DNA of 64,000 nt from Rothia mucilaginosa ATCC 25296 (lineage in GTDB: Bacteria; Actinomycetota; Actinomycetes; Actinomycetales; Micrococcaceae): assembly GCF_000175615.1 (NCBI RefSeq), contig NZ_ACVO01000014.1, positions 1 through 64,000 of the forward strand. Reading direction: 5' to 3'. Of this stretch, positions 26,444-35,579 are shown piece after piece. Below the pieces are notes generated by a model. It was not told where the DNA came from. It ran no database searches and worked only from the letters and a program-made list of their open reading frames with translations. The position numbers were made by a program, and so were the translations under genes. Position 1 is the stretch's first letter; each line of letters starts with the position of its first letter.

Positions 26444-26913
26444 AGATTTTGCCTGTGTTTGAGAGGTGGATGTGCCGATGTGGCCCTGTGCGGGGGCTTC
26501 TGGCACGAGTGAATATGTGGGGTAGCTGAAGTGATGTGTGTCGGTTGCCGGGTATGTCAAGCGGCTGACACAGCTAACAGCGTACGGTACCTGCACCGAT
26601 GTGCGCAATGATTTGGGGTGTCATTCTGGCGGCATATCTTTCGCAGAGTGCACAGTAACCTGGAATCTTTGGGGTGTCTGTTTTACTTTGTGGCTTGTCG
26701 GTGCATTTATTGGCTCAAGTTTTTGGGACAAAATTTTAGGCACGCGACACGCCGAGGCGTTGCGAATTTCACTCTGTGGACTGCTGTATTGGGGTATTGC
26801 TGCGTCGGTTCGTTGTTCAGGGTGGGCCTCAGCATCTAGAGCTACGTTGCCGGGATGCAGTCGGGTGCTGATGCGCCGGGCGGTGCCTCTTGCGACTTTT
26901 GGGCATAAGGAAA
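26444..26913. other. gap upstream of the lysozyme gene
   Basis: No supportable gene. An inverted repeat TGTCA-N6-TGACA (26555-26570) includes a TTGACA on the minus strand, a possible -35 or operator for the lysozyme gene, but no matching -10 was seen at 17-18 nt. TTTGGGGTGTC occurs twice (near 26612 and 26668). A plus-strand open frame here has no SD and no recognisable protein character. Confidence 0.4.
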
Positions 26914-27166
26914 GGGGTGGGCCGCACACACAAAGACCCACCCCTCATATTCCGGGTACTGTATTTGGCGCGGCCTCGCACCGGCACCCGGAGTTTCATG
27001 GTCGATGCAGGAGAGATGAAGAGTCATCGACCACGTATATGGTGCCTGTTGGCACGTTTTTCTCGGCTCTTCCCGCCCGCTCTTTCAGGTTCTGATGTCC
27101 GGCTGAAAGAGACGGGTGGGAAGAGGCGAAAGTTTATGTTTCCTCGAATTTTTTAAAATTTCGAGG
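26914..27166. other. series of hairpins downstream of the flavodoxin gene
   Basis: Six inverted repeats in 250 bp: GGGGTGGG/CCCACCCC (26914-26944), CCGGGT/ACCCGG (about 26952-26991), TGGTCGATG/CATCGACCA (26999-27033), GTGCC/GGCAC followed by GTTTTT (about 27042-27061), a 22-bp stem with one bulge and one G-T pair (27067-27125), and CCTCGAA/TTCGAGG (27142-27166). None except the fourth has a proper T-run. It could be the 3' UTR of the flavodoxin gene or a separate structured RNA. Confidence 0.5.
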
Positions 27167-27168
27167 GC

Positions 27169-27741
27169 TTAGAGGAACTTGGCGATGTCCTCGACCAGAG
27201 GCTTGAGGGTCTCGCGGTCGATGTACTCAGCCTTGCCGGTTTTGTAGCATTCGAGCATCTGCTTGATGCCCTCGTTGGGGTTCGGGTTGGCCATGAGCCA
27301 TGCACGGACCGGGCCTTTCAGCGCGGTCTTGTGAGCCAGCGAAATCTTGTCAAAGTCGATGCCGCCACGCAGGTGGTAGACGGGGCGACCTTCGGTCAGT
27401 TCGGGGGTGTAGCTCTTGGCGACGGCCTTGTCCAGCAGCTTCTTCGAGTACTCACCGGTGAAGGAGACGGTGAAGAAGGCGGTGCGGTTCTTCTTGGGTG
27501 CAATGATCGGCAGAATCTTCTTGCGAAGTGCCGGTGCGCCGTTGAGGAATCCACCGTAGTCGCTGCCGGCAATGACGAAAGCATCGAATGTCTCTGCCTG
27601 CTCGGGGGTGACCTTGGAGGCGGGGACAGTCTCAACTTCGGGAGCCTGCGGGAGCGCACGCAGATCTTCTGCCAGCCAGGTGGCGTACTGTTCGGTGTAG
27701 CCGTAGGTGGAGCCGAAGATAATCAGCACGCGAGTAGTCAT
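27169..27741 (-). CDS. flavodoxin-domain protein
   Basis: A 190-residue protein with the flavodoxin fold. The N-terminal FMN phosphate loop IIFGSTYGYTEQYA is at residues 7-20, and the middle segment GSDYGGFLNGAP is typical of the second FMN loop. ATG 27741 has AAGG 7 nt upstream; the longer frame to 27774 lacks this. It may carry electrons or act as a HemG/menaquinone-dependent protoporphyrinogen oxidase-like protein; the sequence does not decide. It has its own well-formed promoter and is monocistronic. Confidence 0.82.
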   Translation of the reverse strand: MTTRVLIIFGSTYGYTEQYATWLAEDLRALPQAPEVETVPASKVTPEQAETFDAFVIAGSDYGGFLNGAPALRKKILPIIAPKKNRTAFFTVSFTGEYSKKLLDKAVAKSYTPELTEGRPVYHLRGGIDFDKISLAHKTALKGPVRAWLMANPNPNEGIKQMLECYKTGKAEYIDRETLKPLVEDIAKFL

Positions 27742-27792
27742 CTGTGAACCTTCCAGATATATTTCGCATTTCAAATACTAATTATGGGTTCC

Positions 27793-27821
27793 AATATAGG
27801 CTAGGCGCGCGAAAATGTGAA
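27793..27821 (-). promoter_or_regulatory. promoter of the flavodoxin gene
   Basis: On the minus strand TTCACA (27821-27816) and TATATT (27798-27793) are exactly 17 nt apart. The predicted start near 27786 leaves a leader of about 45 nt. Confidence 0.65.
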
Positions 27822-28118
27822 ATCGCCCAGCCCTTGGATGCCCTATCTATCTTCTCATAGCCCACTCTGAGTGTCTCTATGTTTTTGAAACACGCCCGAA
27901 GGTTCTCGAGTGTGACTAAATATTGCACAGTGCCCATTTTCTATAGGTAAAAAGCACCCTAATTTACTTTCTGGGTGACATGGAGGCGCGGGGACTGTGA
28001 AGTGGGTTTGGGTGAGGTGAACAGTAGGTGGGGAAGGGGTGCATAAAATGCGACGTGAAACACAAGTTCTTCGGTGGAAAGAGTTGGGAGAAACATACCC
28101 AAGAGGGCGCAAAACCCC

Positions 28119-28124
28119 TATAAT
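28119..28124 (+). promoter_or_regulatory. perfect -10 element upstream of pyk
   Basis: TATAAT matches the consensus fully but no good -35 lies 16-18 nt upstream. It would leave a leader of about 135 nt for pyk. The remaining gap (27822-28118) shows no gene. Confidence 0.45.
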
Positions 28125-28264
28125 TGAGAAAGAGTCCCACGCATCCGGCATGTGGTTACTTGTTAGAACACGTGGGAATAATTGGGAATTTGACGTTAGT
28201 CTTCCCCGGAAAATCAGTGTGAACCCTCAGAGGTCACACAAAACAACACACAAAGGTTAGGTAC

Positions 28265-29728
28265 ATGAGGCGCGCAAAAATCGTTGCAACCATCGGTCCG
28301 GCAATCGAGTCCCCCGAGAAGATCTCCGAGGCAATCAAGGCTGGCCTGAACGTCGCCCGTCTGAACATGAGCCACGGTGACCACGCCGAGCACCAGGCAC
28401 GCTATGACACCATCCGTGAAGAGTCTGCAAAGCTCGGTAAGGACGTTGCTATCCTCGCCGACCTGCAGGGTCCCAAGATTCGCCTCGAGCGTTTCGCAAA
28501 CGGCAAGGAATACCTTGAGCCCGGCGCAGACTTCACCATCACTTCCGAAGACGTTGAAGGTACCGCAGAAATCTGTGGCACCACCTACAAGGGTCTGCCC
28601 GGCGACGTAAAGCTCGGCGACAAGCTCCTGCTCGACGATGGCAAGATCCGCCTCGAAGCTATTGAGGTAACCCCCACCCGCGTTCGCACCCGCGTGGTCG
28701 TCGGTGGCCCCATCTCCAACAACAAGGGCATCAACCTGCCCGGCGCAGCAGTCTCCCTGCCCGCACTGACCGAGAAGGACGCAAACGACCTGCGCTTCGC
28801 ACTGAAGATGGGTGCAGACATCATTGCACTCTCCTTCGTCCGTACCGGTGCAGACGTTGACCCCGTCCACAAGATCATGGAAGAAGAGGGTATCCGCGTA
28901 CCCGTCATCGCCAAGATCGAGAAGCCCCAGGCTGTTGAGAACCTGCAGGACATCATCGACAAGTTCGACGGCATCATGGTCGCTCGTGGTGACCTCGGTG
29001 TTGAGCTGCCCTTCTCCGAGGTTCCCCTCGTCCAGAAGAAGGCAATCGACATGGCACGCCGCTGGGCAAAGCCCGTCATCGTGGCAACCCAGGTGCTCGA
29101 GTCCATGACCGACAACCCCGTCCCCACCCGTGCAGAGGTTTCTGACTGCGCTAACGCAATCCTCGACGGCGCAGACGCAGTGATGCTCTCCGGTGAGACC
29201 TCGGTCGGTAAGTACCCGATCCTGACCCTGCAGGCTATGGCTGCAATCGTTCAGGATACCGAAAAGGGCGGCCTGTACCGCGTGCCCGAGCTGGATCGCA
29301 AGCCCCGCACCCGCGGTGGCGCAATCACCCGCGCAGCAGTGAACATCGCTGACCAGCTGGACGCAAAGCTCATCGTTACTTTCACCCAGTCCGGTGACTC
29401 TGCACGTCGTCTGGCACGTCTGCGTCCCGAGACCCCGATTGTCGCGTTCACCACCAGCTCGAAGGTTCGCTCCTTCCTGTCCATGCTGTGGGGCGTTGAC
29501 GCTGAGCAGGTTGAGATGATCACCGATCAGGAAGGTCTGTTCCAGTTCGTGGACGAGTACCTGCTGAAGAACGGTCTGGCAGAAGCTGGCGACCTGGTCG
29601 TCGTTGCTGCCGGTGCTCCCGCAGGTCGCGCAGGTACCACCAACATGGTTCAGGTACACCGCGTCCACGGTGCTGAGGGCGAGCGCGAGGCTCTGCGTCC
29701 TTACGAGGAGGACGAGGTCAAGCGCTAA
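28265..29728 (+). CDS. pyk: pyruvate kinase
   Basis: Last step of glycolysis: phosphoenolpyruvate plus ADP to pyruvate plus ATP. The 487-residue product starts RRAKIVATIGPA, with the substrate-binding NMSHGDH near residue 38 and the active-site signature VIAKIEKPQAVEN near 215, where the Lys-Glu pair binds metal and substrate. Length and domain order are normal. ATG 28265 has only a short AGG upstream. It is bounded by its own promoter region and a terminator, so it is monocistronic. Codon use is strongly biased to C-ending codons, as expected for a highly expressed gene. Confidence 0.96.
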   Translation: MRRAKIVATIGPAIESPEKISEAIKAGLNVARLNMSHGDHAEHQARYDTIREESAKLGKDVAILADLQGPKIRLERFANGKEYLEPGADFTITSEDVEGTAEICGTTYKGLPGDVKLGDKLLLDDGKIRLEAIEVTPTRVRTRVVVGGPISNNKGINLPGAAVSLPALTEKDANDLRFALKMGADIIALSFVRTGADVDPVHKIMEEEGIRVPVIAKIEKPQAVENLQDIIDKFDGIMVARGDLGVELPFSEVPLVQKKAIDMARRWAKPVIVATQVLESMTDNPVPTRAEVSDCANAILDGADAVMLSGETSVGKYPILTLQAMAAIVQDTEKGGLYRVPELDRKPRTRGGAITRAAVNIADQLDAKLIVTFTQSGDSARRLARLRPETPIVAFTTSSKVRSFLSMLWGVDAEQVEMITDQEGLFQFVDEYLLKNGLAEAGDLVVVAAGAPAGRAGTTNMVQVHRVHGAEGEREALRPYEEDEVKR

Positions 29729-29798
29729 GCCGCTCACCAATCTTTTTTCGATGCGTAGCTGAGGGTAATTCTCAGCCTGTACGCTCGGTGTATAGAGA

Positions 29799-29841
29799 CC
29801 GCCGCCCGGTCGTGAAACTCTCACGGTCGGGCGGCGGTTTT
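29799..29841 (+). terminator. terminator of pyk
   Basis: CCGCCGCCCG (29799-29808) pairs with CGGGCGGCGG (29828-29837), with CGTGA/TCACG inside, followed by TTTT. Confidence 0.88.
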
Positions 29842-29916
29842 GTGTGTCTGCGGGGTGTTTGCTTCCGGTGGGTTACGGGGACAGCGGGAAATACGCGGGC
29901 ATAGAAGTAGATACAG

Positions 29917-29955
29917 AAAAGCGGCGGGAAAGCTTCAAGCTTTCCCGCCGCTTTT
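29917..29955. terminator. perfect 19-bp palindromic terminator before tRNA-Leu
   Basis: 29917-29935 is the exact reverse complement of 29937-29955, with one base between. It starts AAAA and ends TTTT, so it works in both directions and ends the tRNA-Leu transcript on the minus strand. Confidence 0.88.
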
Positions 29956-29959
29956 GCGT

Positions 29960-30042
29960 TGGTGCCCGAGGTGGGACTCGAACCCACACTCCGAAGAACC
30001 TGATTTTGAGTCAGGCGCGTCTGCCAATTCCGCCACTCGGGC
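29960..30042 (-). tRNA. tRNA-Leu(CAA)
   Basis: Read on the minus strand: 7-bp acceptor stem GCCCGAG/CTCGGGC, discriminator A and encoded CCA, long variable arm as in class II tRNAs, T-arm GTTCGAGTC, and anticodon loop CTCAAAA giving anticodon CAA (codon UUG). Length 83 nt. Confidence 0.95.
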
Positions 30043-30400
30043 GTATCACGCATTTGTGCGTAACACCTTTAGAATTCTAACCCAGGCTGTCTAGAAAATC
30101 TAATCTATCTGACGTGTTGAGCAGGCTGAGGCGGGGCGCGGAACATCTACTGAGGGTTTCTGTTGCGCCTCTATGAGGGGGTAAGTCTGGAACCTGCCGC
30201 GCATTTGCCGAGGGATGTAGGAAGGGTGCGGGAGGGGACGTTGAGTGTAAATCCTGAGCTCAGGGTGAACCGGTGCCACTTATCCACAGGTGGAGGCGGG
30301 GGAGAAAGCGCGCATCCTGTATCCTTAAAGACTGACTAACCATCCCCGTTCGCCTTCGCGGCTGGGGGCCACCTCAACGTTAAGAAAGTGATCACGGCTC
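30043..30400. other. gap upstream of ffh
   Basis: Apart from one DnaA-box-like site, nothing definite. TATCCT near 30320 could be a -10 for ffh but has no -35 partner. Confidence 0.4.
30280..30288 (+). promoter_or_regulatory. single perfect DnaA-box sequence
   Basis: TTATCCACA matches the consensus DnaA box exactly, 113 bp upstream of ffh. There is no cluster of boxes, so it is not an origin. It may be chance or a titration/regulatory site. Confidence 0.35.
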
Positions 30401-31978
30401 GTGTTCAATTCTCTCTCCGACCGCTTGACGGCAACTTTTAAGAACCTGCGCGGCAAGGGCCGCCTCTCCGAGGCAGACATTGATGCAACCGTCCGCGAAA
30501 TCCGCCGCGCCCTGCTCGACGCTGACGTCGCCGTCCCCGTGGTCCGCGAATTTACCGCCCACGTGAAGGAACGCGCTCTCGGTGCGGAAGTTTCCGAGGC
30601 GCTGAACCCCTCCCAGCAGATCGTCAAGATCGTGAACGAGGAGCTGGTGAGCATCCTCGGCGGTTCGACCCGCCGCATCAACATGGCGAAGAGCGGCCCG
30701 ACCATCATCATGCTGGCGGGTCTGCAGGGTGCCGGTAAGACCACCCTGGCGGGCAAGCTGGCTCACTGGTTGAAGGGCCAGGGCCACACCCCGATGCTGA
30801 TTGCATCCGACCTGCAGCGCCCCAACGCGGTGACCCAGCTGAAGGTCGTTGGTGAGCGTGCGGGCGTGCCCGTGTACGCGCCGCACCCCGGTGTGACCAG
30901 CGAGTTTGACGTACCCACCGGCGATCCCGTGCAGGTGGCACGTGACGGTGTGGCTGAGGCTCGCGCTAAGCTGCACGACGTGGTGATTGTCGATACCGCG
31001 GGTCGTCTGGGTGTTGACGCTGAGCTCATGCAGCAGGCACGTAACATTCGTGACGCTATTGAGCCGCACGAAGTTCTGTTCGTTATCGATGCGATGATCG
31101 GTCAGGACGCCGTGAACACCGCTAACGCCTTCAACGAGGGTGTGGACTTCACCGGTGTGGTCCTGTCTAAGCTTGATGGTGACGCCCGCGGTGGTGCGGC
31201 TCTGTCGGTGGCTTCGGTGACCGGCAAGCCGATTATGTTCGCGTCCACCGGTGAGAACGTCACTGACTTTGAGCAGTTCCACCCGGACCGTATGGCAAGC
31301 CGCATCCTGGATATGGGTGACATCCTGACTCTGATTGAGCAGGCTGAAGCTCAGTGGGATAAGGCTGAAGCCGACCGCATGGCGAAGAAGTTCATCGATC
31401 AGGAAGACTTCACTTTTGAAGACTTCCTGGCTCAGATGCAGCAGATTCGTAAGCTTGGTTCCATGAAGAAGCTGCTCATGATGATGCCCGGTGCGGCTCA
31501 GATGCGTCAGCAGCTTGAGGCTTTTGACGAGCGCGAGATTGACCGCGTGGAGGCGATTGTTCGCTCCATGACCCCGCATGAGCGTGTGGCTCCGCGCATC
31601 ATTAACGGTTCTCGCCGTGCCCGTATCGCTAAGGGTGCGGGTGTGACCGTGTCTGAGGTGAACCAGCTGATGGAGCGTTTCGCTCAGGCTCAGAAGATGA
31701 TGAAGAAGCTCGCTTCGGGCAAGATGCCCGGCATGCCCGGTGGTATGCAGATGCCCGGCATGGCGGCTGCGGCCGGTGGCGCTCGTAAGAACGCGAAGAA
31801 CAACAAGAAGAAGAAGGCTCGCTCCGGCAACCCGCAGAAGCGTGCGGCGCAGGAGGCGGCAGCAGCTAAGGCGCAGCAGGCTCGCGCCGGTGCTGCATTC
31901 GGTCAGCAGGCTCAGAACCAGGAGATGGATCTGTCCAGCATGAACCTGCCGAAGGGCTTCGAGAAGTTCCTGCAGTAA
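30401..31978 (+). CDS. ffh: signal recognition particle protein Ffh (SRP54)
   Basis: The GTPase of the signal recognition particle; it binds 4.5S RNA and signal sequences and delivers ribosomes to FtsY at the membrane. The 525-residue product has an N domain (residues 1-90), the G domain with GLQGAGKTT at 107-115 and DTAGR near 194, and a methionine-rich M domain from about 330 (MMMPG, and MPGMPGG-type repeats near the end). The tail holds a Lys/Asn-rich basic patch and ends in a conserved LPKGFEKFLQ-like segment. GTG start with a weak SD. It is followed by a T-less hairpin and the unknown 32093 gene. Confidence 0.96.
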   Translation: MFNSLSDRLTATFKNLRGKGRLSEADIDATVREIRRALLDADVAVPVVREFTAHVKERALGAEVSEALNPSQQIVKIVNEELVSILGGSTRRINMAKSGPTIIMLAGLQGAGKTTLAGKLAHWLKGQGHTPMLIASDLQRPNAVTQLKVVGERAGVPVYAPHPGVTSEFDVPTGDPVQVARDGVAEARAKLHDVVIVDTAGRLGVDAELMQQARNIRDAIEPHEVLFVIDAMIGQDAVNTANAFNEGVDFTGVVLSKLDGDARGGAALSVASVTGKPIMFASTGENVTDFEQFHPDRMASRILDMGDILTLIEQAEAQWDKAEADRMAKKFIDQEDFTFEDFLAQMQQIRKLGSMKKLLMMMPGAAQMRQQLEAFDEREIDRVEAIVRSMTPHERVAPRIINGSRRARIAKGAGVTVSEVNQLMERFAQAQKMMKKLASGKMPGMPGGMQMPGMAAAAGGARKNAKNNKKKKARSGNPQKRAAQEAAAAKAQQARAGAAFGQQAQNQEMDLSSMNLPKGFEKFLQ

Positions 31979-32004
31979 GAGCAAATATGAGCCCGGTAAG
32001 GGGT

Positions 32005-32042
32005 GGTACGGGTGCGCACGTGGTGACGGGCGCACCCGTACC
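32005..32042 (+). other. perfect 13-bp hairpin between ffh and the next gene
   Basis: GGTACGGGTGCGC (32005-32017) and GCGCACCCGTACC (32030-32042) pair perfectly around 12 nt. There is no T-run, so it is not a classical terminator; it may stabilise the ffh mRNA end or modulate read-through. Confidence 0.6.
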
Positions 32043-32092
32043 GGTATGGTGCCCGGTTTGGGTGCATGAATGGGTGTGAAGGGAAGGTATCA

Positions 32093-34822
32093 ATGGCTCA
32101 GAACGAGCAGAATTGGGATCGAGAGAACGCGGATGATCAGCTGAATGAGCAGGTCACGCCGTGGTCTCAGCGCGCCTTCGCCGATGATGCTGTAGAGGAC
32201 CCTGCCGGTGAGTCTGCTGGAGAATCTGCAGTTGAGTCTGTAACTGAGGAGGGCTCGCTGGGCTTCTCTGATGCTCCCGCAGAGGTTCTTGAAGACGACC
32301 TTTCGGGCGATCTTGAAGACGGCATCGCAGGCGACTTTGCGGACGGCTTCGACAATGATTCGAACATCCTTCCCGGGTACACTCCCGTCTGGGCGCGTAT
32401 CGCCCTCGAGTACGGGGAGCACTCTGCCGAACTGGCGGGCGACCTCGTCTACTCCAGTGAGAGCGACGACCCCGCCGTTGACGACGTTGCCGCAACCATC
32501 CTGAACCTCATTCGTGAGGCCCGCAGCATGCACGATGAGGTGAAGGCGGAAGACCCCGATACGCAGCGCGCCTGGAACGACCGCACGAAGGTTGACCGCC
32601 TCGCCGCCGCCCTGGAGAGCGAAGAGTGGACCGTCGATAAGCTCACCGGCATGTGGGACGATGCCCCTGCACCCGCCGGAACCGGCGAATCTGATAGCCC
32701 CGAGTACCTGCGCGCCCAGGACGAGGAGCGCACCGCCGAGAAGCAACGCAATGAGCGCATCGAGCAGACCATGGAGCTGGAGGAGAAGATTCAGCGCCGC
32801 CGCATCATGGCTCGTTCCACCACCGATGAGGAGCTGATTGCCGCCCTTATTGAGGCGACCGCCGCCTCCCCGGAGCTGATTGCTTACGAGATGGGTGAGC
32901 ATCAGGTGCAGCTCTACGTGCTGTGCGCCGTGGATGATGAGGGCTACATGAACGTGCTGGAGGTCGCTGATGGCCACCTGCACGTGGGTACCCCCGTTGA
33001 GGATTACGTGGCGCAGCTGGTGGATCAGCTGCCGGTTACCGGTGCCGCCCTTGAGGGTGAGGCGACCGTGTGGGAGGAGCTGCCCGGTGGGCAGGGTGAG
33101 CTGGAGTTCCTGGTGGATGGCGACGCCGCCATGCTCGTTGACCTGCCCATTGACATGATTACGGGGCTCCTTTTGGCGTACCTTCCTGCCGGTACTCGGC
33201 AGGTTGTTGCCGCACCGGCGGGGGAGTGGACCCTCATTTCTGCCGACCCGGTGGACCTGATGGCGCTGCTGGGCCTGCTGAACTGCAACGCCCTGATTGC
33301 TGAGGGCAACGCGAACCAGCAACACCTGGTGGTCTATGAGGAGCCCACCCGTGAGCCCTACTCGGATGAGGAATGGTACCTGGAGGCGTTCGGCGAACCC
33401 TACGAGAACATCGTGGAGGAGTTCACCTGGCAGCGTGTGCCTAAGCGCCTGAACCGGGCCCTCAGCCGTGAGGAAGTCGCACGTTTTGGCGGCGTGTTGG
33501 AGGATCTGCTGTCGGAGCTTCCCGGTAGCGCCCCGGAGCTTTCGGGTTCGAAGATTTTCGGTTCCGATGAGGAAGAAATCGAGCAGGGCATCGCTAATGT
33601 CATGGCGATGTTTGGTGTGGAGGCTGACTCCATTGCCGGTCGCCGCCTGAATGCGTACCTGCGCGATACGAGCAATACCCTGGCGCTGGAGTCGGTGCTG
33701 CAGCTACTGGACGTTCCTACCGAGCTGGCGCTGGTGCCGACCACCGGTTTTGATGTGGCGTCGATTAGCACGGCTCGCGTGTTCGGCAACGAGGATGAGG
33801 AGCTCGCGCAGTCCGCCGATGCGACCGTATCTATTGATGCTGAGGCTACCTTCTCCGAGAGTACTCCCGCCGAGGATGTTTCTTTTGACGATGAGGAGAT
33901 TGAACCCTACCCGGGCGGCTACACCTCGCCCCTGGACCGTAGCTACCGCCTGGTGGCGACCGGTCGCCGCGTGACCCTCTCCGAGTGGATGGACGCTCTC
34001 AACAACGCGCACATCCCCTACGAGTACACGCACATGGGTTCGCCGGAGGGCTCTGCGCCGGATTCCTTCGTGGAGACCGAAGAGGGTTACCTGTCTCTTG
34101 ACAGCGCCCTGCACGAGGCTGACTCTTCGCCTACCGAGGAGCAGGCATCGCACGAGGCAAAGGTAAGCCAGCAGGCTCCCGAGCCTTCTGCCGCGCTCGC
34201 ACCTCAGAACGAAGCCGCCCCGAGCGTTGAGACCGTGCCCGATGCTTCCTCAAGCTCTGCAAATCAGAGTCCTGCACCCCAGGCCCCCGCACCGCAGACC
34301 ACCTCCACTCAGGGCTCTTCCGCTCAGAGTCCCGCGCCTCGTTCGCGCCGCAAGCACCTGACCCCGGAGCAGATTCGAGCGAAGACCCGCCGTGTGGGTC
34401 TTGTCCTGGGTGCGGATGTGACGGCTCAGAGCGCTATCGCTCTGACCTTGGCGAATGTGGCGCGCCGCCGCCGTGCTCAGGGTAAGGCGAGCCGTAAGTT
34501 CTCGGTGGCGGCAGCACTCTTCGCCCTGAACGCTACGGTTGAGTCGGCTCTGATTCCGACGGTTCTGCGTTCATTTGAGCAGACGCAGATGAAGAAGCAT
34601 GCCCGCCCGGTGGCGGATGCTGAGCTGGTGCATCCTGGCGATGCTACCTCGGAACAACCCTCGACCAAGCGCACTCTGATTGATGATTTGCGTGAGGGCC
34701 ACTACCGCACGGTGGAGGATGCCGCCCCGTCCACGGAGCAGGCACCCTCTGGACTGCGTGAGCGTGCCCTGGGTATAGTGCGTAGCATCAGGCAGCGCGC
34801 TGCGAAGAAAACCGACCGCTAA
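32093..34822 (+). CDS. large unrecognised protein, 909 residues
   Basis: Not recognised. ATG 32093 has GGGAAGG 5 nt upstream and is preferred over ATG 32066. Residues 1-90 are acidic and low-complexity (Glu/Asp/Ala/Ser repeats). Residues about 95-640 look like two or more globular alpha/beta units rich in Glu and Leu, with Trp-containing segments (for example WTLISADPVDLMALLGLL). Residues about 670-760 are a Ser/Pro/Ala/Gln linker. The final 150 residues are basic (RRKHLTPEQIRAKTRR) with a mildly hydrophobic stretch and an Arg/Lys-rich end. No signal peptide or clear membrane helix. It sits between ffh and a Nudix gene 12 bp downstream. Function unknown. Confidence 0.82.
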   Translation: MAQNEQNWDRENADDQLNEQVTPWSQRAFADDAVEDPAGESAGESAVESVTEEGSLGFSDAPAEVLEDDLSGDLEDGIAGDFADGFDNDSNILPGYTPVWARIALEYGEHSAELAGDLVYSSESDDPAVDDVAATILNLIREARSMHDEVKAEDPDTQRAWNDRTKVDRLAAALESEEWTVDKLTGMWDDAPAPAGTGESDSPEYLRAQDEERTAEKQRNERIEQTMELEEKIQRRRIMARSTTDEELIAALIEATAASPELIAYEMGEHQVQLYVLCAVDDEGYMNVLEVADGHLHVGTPVEDYVAQLVDQLPVTGAALEGEATVWEELPGGQGELEFLVDGDAAMLVDLPIDMITGLLLAYLPAGTRQVVAAPAGEWTLISADPVDLMALLGLLNCNALIAEGNANQQHLVVYEEPTREPYSDEEWYLEAFGEPYENIVEEFTWQRVPKRLNRALSREEVARFGGVLEDLLSELPGSAPELSGSKIFGSDEEEIEQGIANVMAMFGVEADSIAGRRLNAYLRDTSNTLALESVLQLLDVPTELALVPTTGFDVASISTARVFGNEDEELAQSADATVSIDAEATFSESTPAEDVSFDDEEIEPYPGGYTSPLDRSYRLVATGRRVTLSEWMDALNNAHIPYEYTHMGSPEGSAPDSFVETEEGYLSLDSALHEADSSPTEEQASHEAKVSQQAPEPSAALAPQNEAAPSVETVPDASSSSANQSPAPQAPAPQTTSTQGSSAQSPAPRSRRKHLTPEQIRAKTRRVGLVLGADVTAQSAIALTLANVARRRRAQGKASRKFSVAAALFALNATVESALIPTVLRSFEQTQMKKHARPVADAELVHPGDATSEQPSTKRTLIDDLREGHYRTVEDAAPSTEQAPSGLRERALGIVRSIRQRAAKKTDR

Positions 34823-34834
34823 AGGAAAGAAGCC

Positions 34835-35320
34835 ATGAAGGATTCCTATCTGAGCGATGAAGAGCTGAAGGCTTTTATCGCCACCTTGCCCACGCGCCGT
34901 TTGGCGGCGGGCGCGCTGATTCGTAATGAGCGCGGCGAGATGCTGCTGGTGAAGCCGAACTATAAGGACGGCTGGATTCTTCCCGGCGGCACCGTGGAGG
35001 CTGGTGAGGCGCCCAAGCCCGGTTGTGAGCGTGAGATTGTGGAGGAATTGGGCCTGGATGTGAAGCTGGGCCGAGTGCTGCTGATTTTCCACGGCTTGTC
35101 GCTGGGTGTGTGGGGCGATTCGACCTACTACATGTATGACGGCGGCGTGATTGCGGCGGATACGAAGATTACCCTGCAGGATGCTGAGCTGGTGACCTAT
35201 GAGTGGGTTGCTCCGGAGAACCTGGAGGGTTATGTGCGCCCGTCGATGGTGGATCGTCTGCGTGAGTGCTACCGCGCCCTGGAGACGGGGGAGACTCTGG
35301 AGATGAGCAACCTCGACTAG
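34835..35320 (+). CDS. Nudix hydrolase
   Basis: Nudix enzymes hydrolyse nucleoside diphosphates linked to another group. The 161-residue product has a full Nudix box at residues 51-73: GG-x5-E near the start and REIVEELG with the metal-binding glutamates. The start ATG has AAAGGAAAG upstream and is 12 bp after the preceding gene, so the two are probably co-transcribed. Substrate cannot be told from sequence. Confidence 0.9.
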   Translation: MKDSYLSDEELKAFIATLPTRRLAAGALIRNERGEMLLVKPNYKDGWILPGGTVEAGEAPKPGCEREIVEELGLDVKLGRVLLIFHGLSLGVWGDSTYYMYDGGVIAADTKITLQDAELVTYEWVAPENLEGYVRPSMVDRLRECYRALETGETLEMSNLD

Positions 35321-35579
35321 CGGCGGCTACAGGGCGGTTGCGCAGGGGGCTACCGGGCACAGAACGCTGTTTAAAAGTGATGTTCGGTGCCTGTGGCAAT
35401 TATTTTTCCGTGTCGCTAGCTTAAAATCTCGGGCTCTGATACCCTAACTGAGTACCCGGCGACGCGCGACCCCTCTCTTCGCGCGCCGTTGTGTCCATAG
35501 AGGCGCCGTGAATGGCCCGCCCCACGGGTGCTGAACCGCGTGCCTCGCACCAAATTATGAAACAGGAGTAACCACTAAA

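Noticed and set aside
26538..27095. 185-codon plus-strand frame in the gap
   Set aside because: No ribosome site; mixed low-complexity translation; runs through hairpins.
28039..28260. 73-codon frame before pyk
   Set aside because: Covers the pyk promoter region; no family resemblance.
30280..30288. Replication origin
   Set aside because: Only one DnaA box, no AT-rich unwinding region, no dnaA/dnaN nearby.
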